Source of the DNA: Myxococcales bacterium
GTDB taxonomy: Bacteria; Myxococcota_A; Polyangia; Haliangiales; Haliangiaceae
Reading direction: 5' to 3'
Length of the DNA stretch: 64,000 bases
NCBI GenBank assembly: GCA_016720595.1
Contig: JADKKI010000005.1
Location: 124,001 to 188,000 of the forward strand
Below the pieces are notes generated by a model that ran no database searches, was not told the origin of the DNA, and saw only the letters and a list, made by a program, of their open reading frames with translations. The first letter of the stretch is position 1, and each line of letters starts with the position of its first letter. The translations under genes were made by a program, and so were the position numbers. Positions 41,303-52,312 of this stretch are shown here, in pieces.

Positions 41303-41506
41303 ATGTCGCCGCGGTTCGAGTACGACGAGGGCACCGTCGGCATCCTCGACTCCGAGAAGGCGCAGGCGAAGTGGCCGGCGTGCATCAAGGACTTCGCCAA
41401 GCAGGCCGGTGACGCGTGGCTCGGCTGGTACAAGCTGCTGCAGCCGATCGATCCGACGATCGATATCCGTAACGAGTACAAGGTCACGGTCTCGATCGCG
41501 AAGTAG
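41303..41506 (+). CDS. Small hypothetical protein
   Basis: 67 residues starting 4 bases after the transporter stop. It has helix KAQAKWPACIKDFAKQAGDAWLGWYKLLQ and ends IRNEYKVTVSIAK. One Cys. It is probably cytosolic; no family recognised. Confidence 0.5.
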   Translation: MSPRFEYDEGTVGILDSEKAQAKWPACIKDFAKQAGDAWLGWYKLLQPIDPTIDIRNEYKVTVSIAK

Positions 41507-41515
41507 CCGACGAGG

Positions 41516-42751
41516 TCAGTTCCCGACGGTGGCCTGCAACGCGGCTAGCGCCTGGACGCCCCAGCGGGCATCGGCGACAGCGCTCGTCATCGGCGCGATC
41601 GGCGCCGCGTAGAACGATCTCGCGACCGCGAGCTGCAGCGTGGCGTCGACGTGAGGCACCAGGCGGTGCGCGAGGGTGAGCGCGCCACCGCCGGTCACCC
41701 CGCGGGCGGCGTGCGTGCCGGGCACGTAGACTCTCGTGCGCGCGGCAGTGGCGTCGAGGCCGATGCGGAGCTCGGGGAGCTCGAGCTTGAGACCCGAGGC
41801 GAGACGCGTATCGAGCAGCGCGTATCCGTCGGGCGTGATCGCGGTGTCGCGCGTGCCGCGCAGGTAGCCGTGCACGCGGCGACCGCCGGTCTCGATCCCG
41901 AGCTCGAGGCGAGGCGTGGTGATCGAGATCTCGCGCTGCATGGCCGCCTCGTTGAACGTCCCAGCGCTCGCGGACGCGATGCCGGCACCACCCGTGACCA
42001 GCAGTGGGCCGAGCTCGAGGTTCTCGAGCCGCGCGAGCCAGACTCGGATCGCCGCGCCGTCGTCGGTGAACTCGGCGCTCGCCCGCCCGACGTCGACCGC
42101 GAAGTCGCGACGCTCGTCCCACGGGGTCGTGTGTGCACGGACGTAACGAAACGGCATCGCCTCGGTGGTCCCGTGCGTGGCGAGCCCACCATGCGCCGAC
42201 CACAGGAACGTGAGCTGGACGTTGACCTCGAACACCACGAGCGCGCCGGTCGGCATGCTCCGGCCATCTGCCGGCGGTGCGATCCACGCCAGCGGGGCGA
42301 GCAACGGCTGCCAGCGAAACGAGGCGGTCTCCCGCCGGTTGTCGCCGCGCCGCAGGCCGAGGGGGGCGAGCAACGCGGGCCGGACGTCCCACTCGAGGTG
42401 ATGTCCGAGCTCGAGCGTCATCGGCGCGAGGTGGAAGCACACGCTCGCCCAGTTCTCCGCGCTGGCGTGACCACCCTCGAGCGAGGTGATCCGGCCCTGG
42501 CCGCCGAGGCGCACCGCATCGCACTCGGGCGCGACCACGCGGAGCTCGGCGCCGGCGGCCACACCGCCCTCCGACGTGTCGGTGGTCGTGCCACCCGAGA
42601 GCTGTGCGAAGCCTTGCCAGGTCAGGCCGCCGTGAGTCAGCGCATAGCGCCGGGCGAGGCCGAGGTCGCGGGGACCGCTCTCGAGCGTGTCATCGGCGTG
42701 CGCGAGCGGCGTACTCAACAGGATCGCGATCGGGAGGACACGGCGGAGCAT
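41516..42751 (-). CDS. Secreted beta-barrel-like outer-membrane protein
   Basis: 411 residues from the ATG at 42751 (MLRRVLPIAILLSTPLAHA, Sec signal). The rest is all beta strands with alternate hydrophobics (LRVVAPECDAVRLGGQGRITSLEGG, LVVFEVNVQLTFLWSAHGG, FAVDVGRASAEFTDDGAAIRVWLARL, RLVPHVDATLQLAVARSFY) and ends ALAALQATVGN. It fits an outer-membrane barrel of unknown function. Convergent with the small gene upstream. Confidence 0.65.
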   Translation of the reverse strand: MLRRVLPIAILLSTPLAHADDTLESGPRDLGLARRYALTHGGLTWQGFAQLSGGTTTDTSEGGVAAGAELRVVAPECDAVRLGGQGRITSLEGGHASAENWASVCFHLAPMTLELGHHLEWDVRPALLAPLGLRRGDNRRETASFRWQPLLAPLAWIAPPADGRSMPTGALVVFEVNVQLTFLWSAHGGLATHGTTEAMPFRYVRAHTTPWDERRDFAVDVGRASAEFTDDGAAIRVWLARLENLELGPLLVTGGAGIASASAGTFNEAAMQREISITTPRLELGIETGGRRVHGYLRGTRDTAITPDGYALLDTRLASGLKLELPELRIGLDATAARTRVYVPGTHAARGVTGGGALTLAHRLVPHVDATLQLAVARSFYAAPIAPMTSAVADARWGVQALAALQATVGN

Positions 42752-42870
42752 CGGTGCGCGGACACGCAAGCCGCTGGCCAACGGCAAGCCTCGGGAATCT
42801 CGACGACCGCCGTGCGGATTCTGTCGGTCTCGGTCGTTCTCCGTCGGTTGTCGTCGCTGGCTGTCGAGGA

Positions 42871-43554
42871 TCAGGCGGCGCGGCGTGACAGCGGACGGAT
42901 CGCCTGCCCGCACACCCACGTCACGAGCGCGACCAAGGTCAGCGCGCCGATCACGTCGGAGACATAGTGTGCGCTGGCGGCGAGCCGCGCGAGCATCGCG
43001 AACGCCACGATGCCGAGGAGCGGCCAGGTGCGCGGCACGAGGACCACCAGCGGGAGGATCACGCTCGCGAACAGCACCACGTGCCCAGAAGGAAACGAGA
43101 TCCCACCCTCCCAGAGGAACGTGTCGCTGCCGCCGCGCTTCAGCCACTCGAGCGGGCGCAGGCGTCCGGTCAGGTCCTTGAGCTGGACCATCGCGATGCG
43201 CGAGAGGATGTGCGTCGCCGCGAGGAACATCCATGCGGGGGCGTGAGGCCGCCAGCGTGGCACCGCCGAGGCGACGATCATCGCGACCACGAGGGCGATC
43301 CCGCTGGTCCACGGGATCAGCGGCAGGCCGAGCCCCCACTCGAGGACGCTCAGGATGCGATCCCAGATCGAGAGGGGCTGGTACCCCGCGAGCCAGCGTG
43401 CGAGGGGCTGATCGATCGTCACGATCGCCAGGACCGTCAACACCGCCGTGACCGCCGCGACGGTCAGCAGCCAGCGCGGTGCGGCTGCGCGCTCGCGGTA
43501 CGGGACCTCCACCCAGGGGGAATGCCATTGCCGACCGCTGGGTGCAAACCGCAA
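42871..43554 (-). CDS. PAP2-superfamily membrane phosphatase
   Basis: 227 codons; the start could be the GTG at 43512. Six membrane helices. The three PAP2 motifs are KDLTGRLRP (KxxxxxxRP), FPSGHV (PSGH) and ARLAASAHYVSDV (SRxxxxxHxxxD form). Likely an undecaprenyl-pyrophosphate or phosphatidate-type phosphatase of the inner membrane. Confidence 0.87.
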   Translation of the reverse strand: MRFAPSGRQWHSPWVEVPYRERAAAPRWLLTVAAVTAVLTVLAIVTIDQPLARWLAGYQPLSIWDRILSVLEWGLGLPLIPWTSGIALVVAMIVASAVPRWRPHAPAWMFLAATHILSRIAMVQLKDLTGRLRPLEWLKRGGSDTFLWEGGISFPSGHVVLFASVILPLVVLVPRTWPLLGIVAFAMLARLAASAHYVSDVIGALTLVALVTWVCGQAIRPLSRRAA

Positions 43555-43605
43555 CGCGGACGAACTGTCTCGACGGGCTCGACGGGCTCGACTGGCGTCG
43601 GCGGC

Positions 43606-45159
43606 TCAGCGACGACGACCGCCGCCGCCACCGCGGGACGAGCCGCTCGACGAGCTGGACGATCCAGACGAGCGCGACGATCCCGACGATGATCCGGACG
43701 CGCGCGAGCTCCCCGACGATCCCGACGAGCGCGAGGGGCTGAACGATCCGGCCGACGATCCCGACGAGCCCGACGAGCGTGACGGGCTGAACGAACCGGC
43801 CGACGATCCACTTCCGCGTGGCGCCTGATACGAGCCGCCGCGGCTACCACCCCACGACATGCTGGGCCGCGATGGCGGCGTGTAGCTGCCGCGCGATGGC
43901 GGCGCGTAGCTGCCGCGCGATGGCGGCGTGTAGATGCCACGCGATGGCGCGCGATCGGCCGGCGGCGTGTAGCTGCCACGCGACGGCGGCTGCTGCCAGG
44001 TTCCGCGCGGGCCGCCACCCACGCTCGCGGCGGGCGGTTGTCTCCACGCACGCGATCCGTCACTGCGCGGCGGCGTCTGCCAGGTCCGCGTGTTGCCGTA
44101 CGATGGCGGCGCCTGCCAGGTCTGTGCGCCCTGCACACCGCGGCGCGGGTTCTCCCACGCTGCGGGCGGCTTCATCCACGGGCGACCGCCGCCGGTGGAC
44201 TGGCCGAGCTCGCCCGGGCCTTGCCATGGACGGCCCGGACGCGCGCCGGTGGCGCCGGTGCTGCGATCGACATTCGGGCGCACGATCGTCGGGTGGGTCT
44301 GCGTCCAGGCCTGGCCTCGGAGCCGACTGCCCATCAGTGTCGCGGCGCGGCCGCTGAGCGTGCCGGCGGGTGGGCGCGCGACCGGAGCCGTGACCCGGAG
44401 GCCGTCACCGATCGCGAACGCGGTCGGGCGATGGCGGAGGCCGAACTCGGTCTGTGCGGCGAACCGCCAGGTGGTGTCAGGGGTCCGGCTGCCACGGCCG
44501 CGGCCATTGGCGGGACCCTGCGTCGAAGCGGTCCAGCCGCCAGCACCGCCGCCGCGGTGATCGCGGATCGAGGGCGCCATCGGACGCCAGCCCACGGTGC
44601 CCTCGCCATGGCGCCACTCGCACCACGACGGACCCCAGGTGTGATCGGGGACCCAACCCCAGCGATCGTCGCCGAACAGCGCCCAGCGTCCGAAGTGGAA
44701 CGCGAGCCAGCCCCAGTCCCAGTCCGAGGCGAACGACCAGCCGTAGTCCGTGTAGATCCAGTCTCCGGACGAGTCGTAGGGTGTGAAATCCGCGCCCACC
44801 ACCGTGGTGTAGGGGAGCCACACGCGGCCGTAGTCCGGATCCTCGATCCACTCCCCGGCGCTCTGGAGGGTCACGTCGATCTCGGTGTCCGTCACGTCTC
44901 CCAGCGCGTAGCCGGGGTCCGCGGGATCTGCCGATGGCTCGACCTCGGCGCTCGGCTGGTCCGCGTCGGGAGGATAGCTACCCTCGTAAGATCCGTCGCC
45001 TTCCGCGGGGAGCTGGTAGCCATAGCCTTCGTCGATCGCGCCGCCGGGCGGACCGGTCCACGCCATCTGCTGCGGGTACGCCGGGGGCGACGTCGTGCCC
45101 ACCGAGCAGCCACTCGCGGCGAGGACGGCGATCAGCGACACGATGCGAAGCCCGGTCAT
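43606..45159 (-). CDS. DUF6600-like lipoprotein with long repetitive C-terminus
   Basis: 517 residues from the ATG at 45159; lipobox AASGC. Residues 85-185 have the DUF6600 Trp-rich pattern (GEWIEDPDYGRVWLP, YTDYGWSFASDWDWGWLAFHFGRW, GWVPDHTWGPSW, EGTVGWRP). The tail is low complexity: PPSRGSY-type repeats (about 395-440), then SSGSS/SFSPSRS repeats and a final Gly/Arg stretch. Surface exposure is likely; function unknown. Transcribed away from the Gld-like operon. Confidence 0.75.
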   Translation of the reverse strand: MTGLRIVSLIAVLAASGCSVGTTSPPAYPQQMAWTGPPGGAIDEGYGYQLPAEGDGSYEGSYPPDADQPSAEVEPSADPADPGYALGDVTDTEIDVTLQSAGEWIEDPDYGRVWLPYTTVVGADFTPYDSSGDWIYTDYGWSFASDWDWGWLAFHFGRWALFGDDRWGWVPDHTWGPSWCEWRHGEGTVGWRPMAPSIRDHRGGGAGGWTASTQGPANGRGRGSRTPDTTWRFAAQTEFGLRHRPTAFAIGDGLRVTAPVARPPAGTLSGRAATLMGSRLRGQAWTQTHPTIVRPNVDRSTGATGARPGRPWQGPGELGQSTGGGRPWMKPPAAWENPRRGVQGAQTWQAPPSYGNTRTWQTPPRSDGSRAWRQPPAASVGGGPRGTWQQPPSRGSYTPPADRAPSRGIYTPPSRGSYAPPSRGSYTPPSRPSMSWGGSRGGSYQAPRGSGSSAGSFSPSRSSGSSGSSAGSFSPSRSSGSSGSSRASGSSSGSSRSSGSSSSSSGSSRGGGGGRRR

Positions 45160-45275
45160 GTGCGGTGAGTGTGCAGCGCGCATGCCGGTCTGTCCCGGCA
45201 GTTTGCAGAACGAAACAAATTCGCGCGGCGCGGGAAGATCCTGGATGGAATCACCGGTTTGTGAGGCCGCGGCGG

Positions 45276-45304
45276 TTGACAGGCCGCGTGGCACGTTCTA
45301 CGAA
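45276..45304 (+). promoter_or_regulatory. Candidate promoter of the Gld-like operon
   Basis: TTGACA (45276-45281), 17-base spacer and TACGAA (45299-45304), 42 bases before the ATG at 45346. Confidence 0.5.
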
Positions 45305-45345
45305 AGCCCAGCGATTCCGCGCCCATGGCGCCTACGCGAGGTCGA

Positions 45346-46299
45346 ATGATTCGAGCATCGAATCTCTCCAAGTTCTACGGTGGCAAACGCGCTCTCGGTC
45401 CCGTGTCGTTCGAGATCAACGACGGCGAGACCGTGGGGTTCCTCGGACTCAACGGTGCCGGCAAGACGACGGCGCTGCGGATCCTTGCCTGTGACCTCCG
45501 GCCCAGCGGCGGGACGGTCGAGGTCGGTGGCGTGGACGCGATCGCCGATCCGCACGAGGTCCGCAAGCGGATCGGGTTCTTGCCCGAGCACCCACCGCTC
45601 TACATGGACATGACGGTCGGGGACTACCTGCGGTTCTCCGGCGAGCTACGCGGGATGAGCCGCGCCCAGGTCAAGCGGCGGATGCCCGACGTCATCGAGA
45701 TCACCGATCTCGGCGAGGTCGCGGAGGATCCGATCGGGACCTTGTCGCACGGCTTCCGCCAGCGCGTCGGCGTGGCGCAGGCGATCATCCATCAGCCGAA
45801 GTTCCTGATCCTGGACGAGCCCACGCGCGGGCTCGACCCGGTGCAGATCGTCGAGATGCGGAACCTGATCCACGATCTCAAGCAGAACCACACGGTCATG
45901 ATCTCGAGTCACATCCTGACCGAGATCAGCCAGACCTGTGATCGGCTGCTCGTGCTCGGCAAGGGCAAGCTGCTCGGGTCCGGCAGCGAGAACGAGCTCG
46001 CCGCCAGCGAGAGCGAGATCCGCCAGGTCACCGTGACCGTGCGAGCGCCCTCGGGCGAGGATCCCAAGGGCCGGATCCGCAAGGTCCTCGAAGGCGTCAA
46101 GGGCGTGCGCAGCGTCGCCGATCCGTACGAGCAGGGTGGTGGCCTGCTGTTCGCACTGTCGACCACCCTGGATTGCCGCGCCGACGTCAGCCGCGCCGTC
46201 GTCGACGCCAAGCTGGATCTGATCAAGCTCGACTACGCGCAGAGCGAGCTCGAGAACACGTTCATCCGCCTGATCGGAGGAGCCGATGCGAGCAATTAG
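45346..46299 (+). CDS. ABC transporter ATP-binding protein (GldA-like)
   Basis: 317 residues from the ATG at 45346, after a GAGG. Walker A GLNGAGKTT, Q-loop region with GFLPEHPPLY, signature LSHGFRQRVGVAQAI, Walker B FLILDEPTRGLDP and the switch His in ISSHIL. The C-terminal 90 residues are the regulatory domain common in GldA/NosF-type proteins. It opens a four-gene operon with permease, Gld-like and DUF4340 genes. In gliding bacteria the GldAFG set is linked to motility; in myxobacteria the role is less clear. Confidence 0.9.
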   Translation: MIRASNLSKFYGGKRALGPVSFEINDGETVGFLGLNGAGKTTALRILACDLRPSGGTVEVGGVDAIADPHEVRKRIGFLPEHPPLYMDMTVGDYLRFSGELRGMSRAQVKRRMPDVIEITDLGEVAEDPIGTLSHGFRQRVGVAQAIIHQPKFLILDEPTRGLDPVQIVEMRNLIHDLKQNHTVMISSHILTEISQTCDRLLVLGKGKLLGSGSENELAASESEIRQVTVTVRAPSGEDPKGRIRKVLEGVKGVRSVADPYEQGGGLLFALSTTLDCRADVSRAVVDAKLDLIKLDYAQSELENTFIRLIGGADASN

Positions 46300-47011
46300 C
46301 ATCATCTATCGTCGCGAGCTCAGCGCGTACCTGCGGTCGCCCTTCGCGTGGGTGATCGCGGCCGTGCTGCTGCTCCTGAACGGCGTCATGTTGTGGGCGT
46401 TCGCGATGCAGGGCGAGCAGCTCTCCGCGATCGTCCTCGAGAGGTTCTTCTATTACTCGAGCGGGATCTCGATGGCCGCCGGCCTCCTGCTCTCGTTCCG
46501 GCTGATCTCGGAGGAGCGGCAGACCCACTCGCTGGTGCTGCTCAACACCTCGCCAGTGCGGGACTCCGAGATCATCCTCGGCAAGTTCCTCGCCGCGCTG
46601 ACGTTCCTCCTGATCCTCCTCCTGCTCTCGTTCTACATGCCGCTCCTCATCAAGGTGAACGGCAAGATCTCGGGGATGCAGGTCGTGGTCGGCTACCTCG
46701 GTCTCCTCTTGATCGGCGCTGCGGCGCTCGCGATCGGCATCTTCGGGAGCGCGCTCGCCAAGAACCAGCTGGTCGCGGGCGTCGTCGCCACCGCGATGCT
46801 GATCTTGATGGTCCTGCTCTACATGTTCGCGAAGAAGCTCGACTCGCCGGTGCGTGACGTGCTCCAGGAGCTCGACCTGTGGTGGGTGCACTTCCAGAAC
46901 GGGTTCATGCGCGGCGTGCTGAACCTCAAGGACGTCATCTACTACCTCGCGGTGATCTACTTCTTCTTGCTCCTCGCGGTGAAGACGATGGAGGCGAAGC
47001 GATGGCAATGA
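46286..47011 (+). CDS. ABC transporter permease (GldF-like)
   Basis: 241 residues, overlapping the ATPase gene by 14 bases. Six membrane helices: SPFAWVIAAVLLLLNGVMLW, then RLISEERQTHSLVLLNTSPV (conserved loop of this family), ALTFLLILLLLSFYMPLLI, VVVGYLGLLLIGAAALAIGIFGSAL and two more. It works with the ATPase before it. Confidence 0.88.
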   Translation: MRAISIIYRRELSAYLRSPFAWVIAAVLLLLNGVMLWAFAMQGEQLSAIVLERFFYYSSGISMAAGLLLSFRLISEERQTHSLVLLNTSPVRDSEIILGKFLAALTFLLILLLLSFYMPLLIKVNGKISGMQVVVGYLGLLLIGAAALAIGIFGSALAKNQLVAGVVATAMLILMVLLYMFAKKLDSPVRDVLQELDLWWVHFQNGFMRGVLNLKDVIYYLAVIYFFLLLAVKTMEAKRWQ

Positions 47012-48971
47012 GAACTGCGTCCCCCTGGTGGCTGTCGCTCGTCCTGGGCGTCGGCCTTGCATTCGTGTTCCTCGGCGAGCGGCTGTTCGCGCACGAGAGC
47101 GGCGCCCGCGGCATCCTGACGATGCTCGGCATCGTGATCGTGATCGGCGTGACCGGTGTGCGCGCGTGGACGACGTTTGGCTCCGTCGGTGCGCGTCGCA
47201 AGGTCGAGCGGACCTTGCTGGCGTGTCACCTCGGCACGCTGCTCGGCCTGTTCCTCTATGCGCTGACCACCACGTTCGCCACGCAGAAGCTCGCGATGAG
47301 CGAGACCGGCACGGCCCACTGGCTCGGCGCCGTGACGGTGCTCTACGCGGTCGTGCTGTTCGCGTCGATCGTGCCCGTGCTGATGATCGAGCTCTCGCTC
47401 GGCCAGGCGCTGCGCACGAACTTCCAGATCGGTGCGCTCGCCGGCGATGACGCCGGGGTCGAGTACTACCGCGTGCGCGAGATCGGCTGGTCCGGGCTCA
47501 CGGTTGCGCTGGCCTCCGCGTTCCTGATGGTGACCTGCCAGGTCGCGTCCAAGCGCAACATCCAGCGCGACGTCAGCTACTTCAAGACCGCCACGCCCGG
47601 GGACTCGACCCAGAAGATCGCGGCGGCGAGCGCCGATCCGATCAAGGTCCTGCTGTTCTTCCCCGATCCGAACGAGGTCCGCGATCAGGTCCGTGACTAC
47701 TTCGAGGCGCTCGCGAAGGCGTCCGGCGGCAAGCTCGCGATCGAGACCCACGATCGGTTCTTCGATGCGGAGCTGGCCGGCAAGTACAAGGTCACGAAGG
47801 ACGGCGTGATCGTCCTCGTGAAGAACATGGGCGACAAGGACAAGGAGAAGTCGCAGACCATCGAGATCGACACGGAGATCGAGAAGGCGCGCAAGGGCGC
47901 CGGCAAGCTCCGCAACTTCGACCGCGAGGTCAACTCGCAGCTGATGAAGCTCGTGCGCGAGAAGCGCAAGGCGTACGTGATGACGGGCCACGGCGAGATC
48001 AACGATCCCGAGTCCGTCCCCGTGGATCTCAAGGGCCGCACGCCCGAGCGCCGCACCACGGTGTTCAAGAAGCGGCTCGGCGAGCTCAACTACGAGGTCA
48101 AGGATCTCGGCCTGATCGATCTCGCGAAGGACGTGCCCGACGACGCGACCGTCGTCATCCTGCTCGCACCGACGCTCGCCCTGCAGCCCGCGGAGTGGGA
48201 CGCGCTCGATCGCTACCTCACCCGCGGCGGCCGCCTGATGGTCGCGCTCGATCCCAAGGGCGAGCCTTCGATGGGCTCGCTCGAGGGCAAGCTCGGGTTG
48301 AAGTTCAACCCGGGTGACCTGACCGATGATCAGGCGTTCCTGCCGCAGCGCGGGACGCCGGCGGATCGTCGGTTCGCGATCACCACGCAGTTCTCCGCCC
48401 ACGCCTCGACCACGGCGCTGTCGCGCTCGGTCGACAAGGGGCTGGTCCTGATCGATGCGGGTGCGCTCGAGGACGTGCCGTTCGCGAACCCGGCCGCCGC
48501 GCCGACCAAGACGATCACGATCCGCTCGATGGAATCGAGCTTCCTCGACTACAACAACAACTTCACGTTCGATGCCGGCATCGAGAAGCGGCAGCGTTGG
48601 AACGTGGGCGCGGCGGTCGAGGGCCCCAAGCTCAAGGACAAGGACGGCAAGGACAAGGACGGGTTCCGTGCCCTCGTGTTCTCGGACGTCGATCTGTTCG
48701 CCGATGCGCTGGTCTCGAGCGGCATGGGCCGGGCTTCGGTCGTGCTGGTCTCCGGGCCGCTGCTCGATGACTCGATCCGGTGGCTCGGTGGCGAAGAGGT
48801 GTTCTCGGGCGAGGTGGTGTCGGAGGACGACAAGCCGATCACGCACACGAAGACGCAGGATGCGAAGTGGTTCACGCTGACGATCGTCGGCGGGCCGCTC
48901 CTCGTTCTCGTCCTTGGCCTCGTCGGGACTTGGGCCCGACGACGGCGCACGAAGCCCAGCGAGGTGAAGCC

Positions 48972-48975
<4 letters not shown>
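47002..48975 (+). CDS. GldG-family protein (ABC-type uncharacterised transport, periplasmic and membrane parts)
   Basis: 657 residues from the ATG at 47002, chosen because GGAGG lies 7 bases upstream; an ATG at 47008 overlaps the permease stop. Four N-terminal helices (about 8-200) are followed by the GldG/ABC_transp_aux domain from about 200: DPIKVLLFFPDPNEVRDQVRDYFEAL, DRFFDAELAGKYKVTKDGVIVLV, YVMTGHGEIND, LIDLAKDVPDDATVVILLAPT and GGRLMVALDPKG. A C-terminal helix (LTIVGGPLLVLVLGLVGTW) ends in a basic tail. Confidence 0.87.
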
Positions 48976-50581
<1,606 letters not shown>

Positions 50582-50585
<4 letters not shown>

Positions 50586-50926
50586 GACGTGCGCTCGCCC
50601 GTCATCTCGCGACGGGTGAGGTAGCCGTGCGAGGTCATGCCGAGGCCCGCGCAGGCGGCGATCATGCCGAACAGGCCGCTGACGGTGAGGAATACGAGGA
50701 GGCCGGTTGCCGCCACCAGGCCGCCGACCACCATCTCGGTGCCCGCGCTGGCGGCGCGCTGCTTGCGCTCGTCCACCGTGAGGTGGTCGGTGACGTCGTT
50801 GCGCCCGCCATCGGCGGCCATGCTGGCCTTCATCGAGCAGGCGTTACAGCGGTAGCCGCGGCCGGTGACGTCGGCCCTGGCGACGTCGATCATGAGGTTG
50901 CAGCCGATGCAGGCGACCTGTGACAC
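50582..50926 (-). CDS. Small zinc-ribbon membrane protein
   Basis: 114 residues from a GTG at 50926. CIGCNLMID and YRCNACSMK make a four-Cys zinc ribbon. Two membrane segments follow (TEMVVGGLVAATGLLVFLTVSGLFGMIAACAGL). Ends with a basic tail. No named family. It is convergent with the DUF4340 gene (4-base overlap) and divergent from htrA. Confidence 0.65.
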
Positions 50927-51075
50927 GGGTGTGAACCTACTACGGTTTGCCAGGCCTGACCGTTCGGGTTGGCCCGAGCGGGCCCGCGCGGTCAAGAACC
51001 GCGGAATACAGGCAACCCGTTGACCGGTCCAAGGTTCGTACACAGGACCTGTCACGGACACCCAAGGAGAGATCG

Positions 51076-52221
51076 ATGTTCTCGTCCCGGAACTTTGTTG
51101 CTGCGGCCGTCGTCGTCGGCCTGGTCGGTACGGGCGCTGCGCTGCGCTCGGGTTCGTCCCCCGCGTTCGCCGGCCCCGGTGCCAGTACGCTGACCGATGG
51201 CACGATCCCCGATGTCGCCGAGCGCGTGGTCGACTCGGTGGTCAACATCTCCTCGACCAGCATGTCGGCGAGCCCCGCCTCGTTCGATCCGTTCTTTGCC
51301 GATCCGGACTCGCCCCAGTTCGGGATGCCCTCGCAGCGCCAGCAGATGAGCAAGGGCTCGGGCGTGGTGGTCAACGCCAGCGGCCGGATCCTGACCAACG
51401 CGCACGTCGTCAAAGGTGCGACGGAGATCACGGTGACGTTGCACGACGGCACCGATCTGAAGGCCCGTGTCATCGGGACCGATCCCAAGGCCGATCTCGC
51501 CGTGATCCAGCTCGAGGGCAAGGTCCCAACGCTCAAGCCCCTCCCGTTCGGCGATTCCTCGGCGCTCCGGCTCGGCGACGTGGTCCTCGCCGTGGGTGAT
51601 CCGTTCGGCGTGGGCAAGAGCGTGACGATGGGCATCGTGTCTGCGAAGGGCCGCGGCGGGATGGGCATCGAAGAGTACGAGGACTTCATCCAGACCGATG
51701 CCGCGATCAACCCGGGTAACTCGGGCGGCGCGCTGGTCAACCTCAAGGGCGAGCTCGTGGGCATCAACACCGCGATCGCTTCTCCGAACGGTGGCTATGC
51801 CGGGATCGGGTTCGCGATCCCGACCACGATGGCGCGCCCGATCATGGACATGCTGGTCAAGGACGGAAAGGTCTCGCGCGGCTTCCTCGGCGTGAACATC
51901 GCCACCGTGACGCCGGAGCTCGCGCAGCAGCAGGGGCTCCCCGCGAGCCGCGGCGCTCTGATCGCCGGTGTGCAGGACGGCAGCCCCGCGGAGCGCGCCG
52001 GGATCCAGGACGGCGACGTCGTCACCGCGATCAACGGCACCGAGGTTCGGACCGGCGAGGTCCTCCACAAGATGATCGCCACGTTCAAGCCCGGCACCAC
52101 CGTCGAGCTCGAGGTGGCCCGCAAGGCCGCCGGACGCACGCTGGTCAAGGCCAAGCTGGGCGAGGCGCCCGCCGATACGACGACCATGAACCCGATGAAG
52201 CGGCAACTTCGTCGCAGGTAA
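51076..52221 (+). CDS. degP: HtrA/DegP-type periplasmic serine protease
   Basis: 381 residues from the ATG at 51076 (AAGGAGAG upstream). Signal or anchor (about 8-24). Trypsin-like domain with catalytic triad His110 (TNAHVV), Asp140 (ADLAVI) and Ser216 (GNSGGAL). One PDZ domain at about 275-360 ([42 protein letters not shown]). Only one PDZ, so DegS/HhoB-like or short DegQ-like. Likely role: protein quality control in the periplasm. TTGACC at 51020 may be the -35 of its promoter. Confidence 0.92.
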   Translation: MFSSRNFVAAAVVVGLVGTGAALRSGSSPAFAGPGASTLTDGTIPDVAERVVDSVVNISSTSMSASPASFDPFFADPDSPQFGMPSQRQQMSKGSGVVVNASGRILTNAHVVKGATEITVTLHDGTDLKARVIGTDPKADLAVIQLEGKVPTLKPLPFGDSSALRLGDVVLAVGDPFGVGKSVTMGIVSAKGRGGMGIEEYEDFIQTDAAINPGNSGGALVNLKGELVGINTAIASPNGGYAGIGFAIPTTMARPIMDMLVKDGKVSRGFLGVNIATVTPELAQQQGLPASRGALIAGVQDGSPAERAGIQDGDVVTAINGTEVRTGEVLHKMIATFKPGTTVELEVARKAAGRTLVKAKLGEAPADTTTMNPMKRQLRRR

Positions 52222-52312
52222 CACCTCGCGTCACTCCCCTGACGCCGTACGACGCCACCGGCCCCTCTCTCTCCGGTGGCGTCGGCCGTTTCGGGTGGAG
52301 TACAGTGGGGGC

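Noticed and set aside
46957..48846. A 629-codon minus-strand frame opposite the GldG-like gene
   Set aside because: Shadow frame; the plus-strand gene has membrane helices and a known domain.
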